Assembly: GCA_949361645.1 (NCBI GenBank) | Contig: OX442435.1 | Location: forward strand, 3,830,220 to 3,894,219 | Reading direction: 5' to 3' | From: Spongilla lacustris | Taxonomy: Eukaryota; Porifera; Demospongiae; Spongillida; Spongillidae | Length of the DNA: 64,000 nucleotides | Shown here: piece after piece, positions 56,385-64,000 of the stretch | Position numbering within the stretch: the first letter of the stretch is position 1 | How the letters are laid out: each line of letters opens with the position of its first letter | Program-made: the position numbers and the translations under genes | Notes under the pieces: model-generated | What the model saw: the letters and a program-made list of their open reading frames with translations, nothing else | The model's database searches: none | Told to the model about the DNA's origin: nothing

Positions 56385-59300
56385 AAATAACACTTATGGT
56401 TTAACATGGTTTATCATAAACCATTCAATGGTAAATTAAATCTAATACATTTAGACATACTATACATGTAGATCTAGATTTACTAACTAGTAATGGTTTA
56501 ATTATTAAAAGTCGTTATTGTGATTTTAATGATACTACCTGTATTGTGAATATCTCAGTGTAGAAATATCACATTGTTTAACATGGTTTATCATAAACCA
56601 TTCAATGGTAAATTAAATATAATACACTCAGACATACTATCCATATGTACATAGATTTACTAACTAGTAATGGTTTAATTATTAAAAGTCGTTATCATGA
56701 TTTTAATGATGCTACATGGATTGTGAATATCTCAGTGTAGAAATATCACATGGTTTAACATGGTTTATCATAAACCATTCAATGGTAAATTAAATCTAAT
56801 ACACTCAGACATACTATCCATATGTACATAGATTTACTAACTAGTAATGGCTTAATTATTAAAAGTCATTATCATGATTTAAATGATACTACCTGTATTG
56901 TGAATATCTCAGTGTAGAAATAACACTTATGGTTTAACATGGTTTATCATACACCATTCAATGGTAAATTAAATCTAATACACTCAGACATACTATCCAT
57001 ATGTACATAGATTTACTAACTAGTAATGGTTTAATTGTTAAAAGTCGTTATCATGATTTTAATGATACTACCTGTATTGTGAATATCTCAGTGTAGAAAT
57101 AACACTTATGGTTTAACATGGTTTATCATAAACCATTCAATGGTAAATTAAATCTAATACTCAAACATACTATCCATATGTACATAGATTTACTAACTAG
57201 TAATAGATTAATCATTAAAAGTCGTTATCGTGATATTAATGATACGACATGTATTGTGAATATCTCAGTGTAGAAATAACACATGGTTTAACATGGTTTA
57301 TCATAAAACATTCAATGGTAAATTAAATCTAATACATTTAGACATACTATACATATAGATCTAGATTTACTAAGTAGTAATGGTTTAATTATTAAAAGTC
57401 GTTATTGTGATTTTAATGTTACTACCTGTATTGTGAATATCTCAGTGTAGAAATATCACATGGTTTAACATGGTTTATCATAAACCATTCAATGGTACAT
57501 TAAATCTAATACACTCAGACATACTATCCATGTGGATCTTGATTTACTAACTAGTAATAGTTTAATTATTAAATGTCATTATTATGATTTCAATGATACT
57601 ACCTGTATTGTGAATATCTCAGTGTAGAAAAAACACTTATGGTTTAACATGGTTTATCATAAACCATTAAAAGGTAGATTGAATCTAATACACTCAGATC
57701 TACTATCCATATACACCTAGATTTACTAACTAGTAATGGTTTAATTGTTAAAAGTCGTTATCGTGATTTCAATGATACTACCTGTATTGTGAATATCTCA
57801 GTGTAGAAATATCACGTAATTTAACATGGTTTATCATAAACCATTCAATGGTAAATTAAATCTAATACACTCAGACATACTATCCATATGTACATAGATT
57901 TACTAACTAGTAATGGTTTAATTATTAAAAGTCATTATCATGATTTAAATGATACTACCTGTATTGTGAATATCTCAGTGTAGAAATAACACTTATGGTT
58001 TAACATGGTTTATCATAAACCATTCAATGGTAAATTAAATCTAATACACTCAGACATACTATCTATATGTACGTATAGATTTACTAACTAGTAATGGTTT
58101 AATTGTTAAAAGTCGTTATTGTGATTTTAATGATACTACCTGTATTGTGAATATCTCAGTGTAGAAATAACACTTATGGTTTAACATGGTTTATCATAAA
58201 CCATTCACTGGTAAATTAAATCTAATACTCAAACATACTATCCATATGTACATAGATTTACTAACTAGTAATGGTTTAATTATTAAAAGTCGTTATTATG
58301 ATTTTAATGATACTATCTGTATTATGAATTTCTCAGTGTAGAAATAACACATGGTTTAACATGGTTTATCATAAACCATTCAATGGTAAATTAAATCTAA
58401 TACACTCAGACATACTATCCATATGTACATAGATTTACTAACTAGTAATGGTTTAATTATTAAAAGTCATTATCATGATTTAAATGTTACTACCTGTATT
58501 GTGAATATCTCAGTGTAGAAATAACACTTATGGTTTAACATGGTTTATCATAAACCATTCAATGGTAAATTAAATCTAATACACTCAGACATACTATCCA
58601 TATGTACATAGATTTACTAACTAGTAATGGTTTAATTATTAAAAGTCATTATCATGATTTAAATGATACTACCTGTATTGTGAATATCTCAGTGTAGAAA
58701 TAACACATGGTTTAACATGGTTTATTATAAACCATTCAATGGTAAATTAAATCTAATACACTCAGACATACTATCCATATGTACATAAATTTACTAACTA
58801 GTAATGGTTTAATTATTAAAACTCATTATCATGATTTTAATGATACCACCTGTATTGTGAATATCTCAGTGTAGATATAACACTTATGGTTTAACATGGT
58901 TTATCATAAACCATTCAATGGTAAATTAAATCTAATACAATCAGACATACTTTCCATATGTACATAGATTTACTAACTAGTAATAGTTTAATTATCAAAA
59001 GTCGTTATTATGAGTTTAATGATACTACCTGTATTGTGAATATCTCAGTGTAGAAGTAACACATGGTTTAACATGGTTTATCTTAAACCATTCAATGGTA
59101 AATTAAATCTAATACACTCAGACATACTATCCATATGTAGATAGATTTACTAACAAGGAATGGTTTAATTATTAAAAGTCATTATCATAATTTAAATGTT
59201 ACTACCGGTATTGTGAATATCTCAGTGTAGAAATAACACTTATGGTTTAACATGGTTTATCATAAACCATTCAATGGTAAATTAAATCTAATACTCAAAC

Positions 59301-62300
59301 ATACTATCCATATGTACATAGATTTACTAACTAGTAATGGTTTAATTATTAAAAGTCGTTATTATGATTTTAATGATACTATCTGTATTGTGAATATCTC
59401 AGTGTAGAAATAACACATGGTTTAACATGGTTTATCATAAACCATTCAATGGTAAATTAAATCTAATACACTCAGACATACTATCTATATGTACATAGAT
59501 TTACTAACTAGTAATGGTTTAATTATTAAAAGTCGTTATTATAATTTTAATGATACTACCTGTATTGTGAATATCTCAGTGTAGAGATAACACTGATGGT
59601 TTAACATGGTTTAACAGAAATCATTCAAAGGTAAATTAAATCTAATACACTTAAACATACTATCCATATGTACATAGATTTACTAACTAGTAATGGGTTC
59701 ATTATTAAAAGTCGTTATTATGATTTCAATGATACTACCTGTATTGTGAATATCTCAGTGTAGAAATAACACTTATGGTTTAACATGGTTAATCATAAAC
59801 CATTCAATGGTAAATTAAATCTAATACACTCAGACATACTATCGATATGTACATAGATTTACTAACTAGTAATGGTTTCATTGTAAAATGTCGTTATTAT
59901 GATTTCAATGATACTACCTGTATTGTGAATATCTCAGTGTAGAAATAACACTTATGGTTTAACATGGTTTATCATAAACCATTCAATGGTAATTTAAATC
60001 TAATACACTCAGACATACTATCCATATGTACATAGATTTACTAACCAGTAATGGTTTAATTATTATAAGTCGTTATGATGATTTTAATGATACTACCTGT
60101 ATTGTGAATATCTCAGTGTAGAAATAACACTTATGGTTTCACATGGTTTATCATAAACCATTCAATGGTAAATTAAATCTAATACACTCAGACATACTAT
60201 CTATATGTACGTATAGATTTACTAACTAGTAATGGTTTAATTGTTAAAAGTCGTTATTGTGATTTTAATGATACTACCTGTATTGTGAATATCTCAGTGT
60301 AGAAATAACACTTATGGTTTAACATGGTTTATCATAAACCATTCACTGGTAAATTAAATCTAATACTCAAACATACTATCCATATGTACATAGATTTACT
60401 AACTAGTAATGGTTTAATTATTAAAAGTCGTTATTATGATTTTAATGATACTATCTGTATTATGAATTTCTCAGTGTAGAAATAACACATGGTTTAACAT
60501 GGTTTATCATAAACCATTCAATGGTAAATTAAATCTAATACACTCAGACATACTATCCATATGTACATAGATTTACTAACTAGTAATGGTTTAATTATTA
60601 AAAGTCATTATCATGATTTAAATGTTACTACCTGTATTGTGAATATCTCAGTGTAGAAATAACACTTATGGTTTAACATGGTTTATCATAAACCATTCAA
60701 TGGTAAATTAAATCTAATACACTCAGACATACTATCCATATGTACATAGATTTACTAACTAGTAATGGTTTAATTATTAAAAGTCATTATCATGATTTAA
60801 ATGATACTACCTGTATTGTGAATATCTCAGTGTAGAAATAACACATGGTTTAACATGGTTTATTATAAACCATTCAATGGTAAATTAAATCTAATACACT
60901 CAGACATACTTTCCATATGTACATAAATTTACTAACTAGTAATGGTTTAATTATTAAAACTCATTATCATGATTTTAATGATACCACCTGTATTGTGAAT
61001 ATCTCAGTGTAGATATAACACTTATGGTTTAACATGGTTTATCATAAACCATTCAATGGTAAATTAAATCTAATACAATCAGACATACTTTCCATATGTA
61101 CATAGATTTACTAACTAGTAATAGTTTAATTATCAAAAGTCGTTATTATGAGTTTAATGATACTACCTGTATTGTGAATATCTCAGTGTAGAAGTAACAC
61201 ATGGTTTAACATGGTTTATCTTAAACCATTCAATGGTAAATTAAATCTAATACACTCAGACATACTATCCATATGTAGATAGATTTACTAACAAGGAATG
61301 GTTTAATTATTAAAAGTCATTATCATGATTTAAATGTTACTACCTGTATTTTGAATATCTCAGTGTAGAAATAACACTTATGGTTTAACATGGTTTATCA
61401 TAAACCATTCAATGCTAAATTAAATCTTATACACTCAGACATACTATCCATATGTACATAGATTTACTAACCAGTAATGGTTTAATTATTAAAAGTCGTT
61501 ATGATGATTTTAATGATACAACCTGTATTGTGAATATCTCTTTGTAGAAATAACACATGGTTTAACATGGTTTATCATAAACCATTCAATGGTAAATTAA
61601 ATCTAATACACTTAAACATACTATCCATATGTACATAGATTTACTAACTAGTAATAGTTTAATTATTAAAAGTCATTATCATGATTTAAATGATACTACC
61701 TGTATTGTGAATATCTCAGTGTAGAAATAACACTTATGGTTTAACATGGTTTATCATAAACCATTCAATGGTAAATTAAATCTAATACAATCAGACATAC
61801 TTTCCATATGTACATAGATTTACTAACTTGTAATAGTTTAATTATCAAAAGTCGTTATTATGAGTTTAATGATACTACCTGTATTGTGAATATCTCAGTG
61901 TAGTAGTAACACATGGTTTAACATGGTTTATCATAAACCATTCAATGGTAAATTAAATCTAATACACTCAGACATACTATCCATATGTAGATAGATTTAC
62001 TAACAAGGATTGGTTTAATTATTAAAAGTCGTTATTGTGATTTTAATGATACTACCTGTATTGTGAATATATCAGTGTAGAAATAACACTTATGGTTTAA
62101 CATGGTTTATCGTAAACCATTCAATGGTAAATTAAATCTAATACACTCAGACATACTATCCATATGTACATAGATTTACTAACTAGTAATGGTTTAATTA
62201 TTAAAAGTCATTATCATGATTTAAATGATACTACCTGTATTGTGAATATCTCAGTGTAGAAATAACACTTATGGTTTAACATGGTTTATCATAAACCATT

Positions 62301-62775
62301 CAATGCTAAATTAAATCTAATACACTCAGACATACTATCCATATGTACATAGATTTACTAACCAGTAATGGTTTAATTATTAAAAGTCGTTATGATGATT
62401 TTAATGATACAACCTGTATTGTGAATATCTCTGTGTAGAAATAACACATGGTTTAACATGGTTTATCATAAACCATTCAATGGTAAATTAAATCTAATAC
62501 ACTTAAACATACTATCCATATGTACATAGATTTACTAACTAGTAATAGTTTAATTATTAAAAGTCATTATCATGATTTAAATGATACTACCTGTATTGTG
62601 AGTATCTCAGTGTAGAAATAACCCATAGTTTAACATGGTTTATCATAAACCATTCAATGGTAAATTAAATCTAATACATTCAGACATACTATCCATATGT
62701 ACATAGATTTACTAACCAGTAATGGTTTAATTATTAAAAGTCGTTATGATGATTTTAATGATACTACCTGTATTG
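56385..62775. repeat. Satellite 2 array, main part
   Basis: About 36 units of about 179 bp, same unit as at 50473. Two subtypes alternate: one keeps TAACACTTATGG, the other is shortened to TAACACATGG or ATCACATGG. A segment of about 1.24 kb (58000-59230) is repeated at 60137-61370, offset by 2137 bp (12 units), identified by rare variants such as ATGTACGTATAG and TAACAAGGAATGG. The array is cut at 62775 by a PLE tail. Confidence 0.92.
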
Positions 62776-64000
62776 TTTAATTTAAAGGGGAGGGGCCAAT
62801 TTGCATTGGTCCTCCTTGAATGCCCTCTACGCCACTGGAGTCTTTATATGTGAATGTGGAGTAGAGGGGTTCTAAAAAGGGTGGAGGTATGGTGGTTGGG
62901 ATTGGTACATGGGTGGGTAGTAGGTGTGCGGAGTGGGGTATGGCCAGCTTGTGAGGGATTGTGGTACAGGTGTCATCCAGGGTGGGATTAGTGGCCACCT
63001 GTTGTCAAACATTAGTGTCATGAGTGGAGGGGGTGGGAGGGGTAGGAGAGGCATGTTTCGTCTGAGGGGGTTGCAGGATGGCGCATCATGGTTGGGTTGA
63101 TGGATGTTGGGCTAGTAGGTTGGTTGGGGCAGGAGTGACATCAATGGTGGGATGATTGGGGTGGGGTTGTATTGTTGCTTCTGTTGTCGACTGGGCAGAT
63201 AACTGTTCAGTGGTGGGGTGGGGTTAGGGTGTTGTTTCTGTTGGTTCTTTTGTTTCACTGGGACTTGTACTTTTGGGTGTGGGGGATGTTGAGGGTGGGT
63301 GGTCTTGGTGTTTGTTGCAGTAGGCCTTGGTGGGCAGGTGGACTCGGGAAGCAGGGGCTGAGGGGGGACTTGTTGAAGGTGGGTGGTCTTGGTGTTTGTT
63401 GCAGTAGGCCTTGGTGGGCGGGTGGACTCGGGAAGCAGGGGCTGAGGGGGGACCTGGGGGGTTGTCACCTCTCTTTGGGAGTCTGGGGGTGTGAGTTTGG
63501 AGGGTAGGGTGCGGGTCCTGAGGCACTCTTCTGTGTATATTCGGTTTGCTTTGTGTGCTTGTACCGTTTTCTGGATCTTCTTTTTCCTCTTCTCCTGTAG
63601 TGCATCATGTAGCTTTGTCATGTGCTCTAGTGAGGTTGTTTGGGTGTTGCGCCACTGGCTCAGGATAACTTCGTCTTTCACTGAGTCGAGCTCTTTTTCA
63701 ATTTTGTCTAGCATTGAGTTTGTTTGTGTGGCTACCTTGTGGAGATGTTGCACGTTTGCTATGGTGAGTTCCGTGCTGGTCCTTGTAAGGATTTCAACGT
63801 ACTTGGTCTTCAGTGTATCATCAGCTCCAAGTGTGGCACATGTGGCAAAGGCCCTGATTCCCAGGGGGAATACGCCTTTCTGCAGGCACTCTTCGTTGAA
63901 AGCCAAATGGTGCCGAGCCAATTCATAAAATTTCCTCATACCCGGGTACCTGTCCATAACAGACTGGTATTCTTTGTCAAGGAGTGCCTTTTCTATTTTC
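62776..64000 (-). mobile_element. Penelope-like element, ORF1 end and tail, running off the right edge
   Basis: Minus-strand ORF1 (64000-62872) and tail (62871-62776), which ends TTTAAATTAAA against satellite 2. The tail has CCCCTCTACTCC, GGCGTAGAGGGC and GGACCAATGCAAATTGGCCC. The rest of the element is outside the window. Confidence 0.8.
62872..64000 (-). pseudogene. PLE ORF1, partial, with one in-frame stop
   Basis: The frame is open at the right edge (KIEKALLDKEYQSVMDRYPG). The core has MRKFYELARHHLAFNEECLQ, FPLGIRAFATCATLGADDTL, LTIANVQHLHKVATQ and a charged helical part ending VQAHKANRIYTEECLRTRT. Then a Pro/Thr/Gln-rich region with a direct repeat of about 66 bp (two LPEST-x-PPRPTATNTKTTH units, near 63300-63450). 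A TAG at 63109-63111 interrupts it; the same frame then continues to the family stop after HPF at about 62872. It is related to ORF1 at 51635-53622 but clearly diverged. Confidence 0.75.

Noticed and set aside
50473..62775. Regularly spaced repeats resembling a CRISPR array
   Set aside because: Units are about 179 bp and contiguous with no unique spacers, in a window full of animal retrotransposons. This is satellite DNA.
62777..62998. Frame ending GGPMQIGPS as the true C-terminus of PLE ORF1
   Set aside because: The TAG or TAA after the HPF-like codons is kept in three copies, so ORF1 ends there. The later sequence is better explained as a non-coding structured tail.

Overview
The window looks like heterochromatin-like DNA from an animal, most likely a marine invertebrate such as a sponge or cnidarian. 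It holds degenerate R2-like, Ty3/gypsy, BEL/Pao and Penelope-like retroelements, a Tc1/mariner-like transposon, several TTAA-flanked (piggyBac-like) elements and two large tandem satellites. The phylum is inferred from family recognition only. I see no intact host gene, tRNA, rRNA, CRISPR array or bacterial-type operon. Nearly every coding stretch is a transposon relic with frameshifts, stops or nested insertions.

Layout. 1-5317: an R2-like non-LTR retrotransposon (minus) split by a 2.7-kb Tc1/mariner-like element (108-2772), which itself carries a piggyBac-like MITE (1771-2412). 5448-9068: two direct copies of a 1.7-kb repeat. 9069-11302: a plus-strand relic of Penelope-like element (PLE) ORF1, ending on one monomer of satellite 2. 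11844-17640: a split, degenerate gene of unknown function (Cys-rich N-terminus, SDNAGCY motif), interrupted by an internally deleted Ty3/gypsy element (12656-15260, TSD CTACC). 17690-26450: three BEL/Pao pieces, one of them (19489-24065) split by a TTAA-flanked element (22250-23862). 26470-30212: a PLE split by another TTAA-flanked element (26699-28960). 30334-50472: satellite 1 (about 185-bp monomer, higher-order repeats), interrupted by a Ty3/gypsy element with a long open gag-pol frame (32077-34858). 50473-62775: satellite 2 (about 179-bp monomer), interrupted by a near-complete PLE (51548-56384) with an RT/GIY-YIG gene, a candidate hammerhead ribozyme and a proline-rich ORF1. 62776-64000: another PLE ORF1 that runs off the right edge.

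The parts fit together as layers of insertion. Three insertions (Tc1 into RT, TTAA element into PLE, LTR element into the unknown gene) can be read as clean events with target duplications, and in the first two the host frame is continuous across the site. The most unusual material is the PLE family: ORF1 plus RT/EN, a hammerhead-like motif, a conserved two-hairpin 3' tail, and tails that repeatedly meet the same part of the satellite 2 monomer. The Tc1-like transposase is also unusual, with about 116 residues between its second Asp and its Glu.
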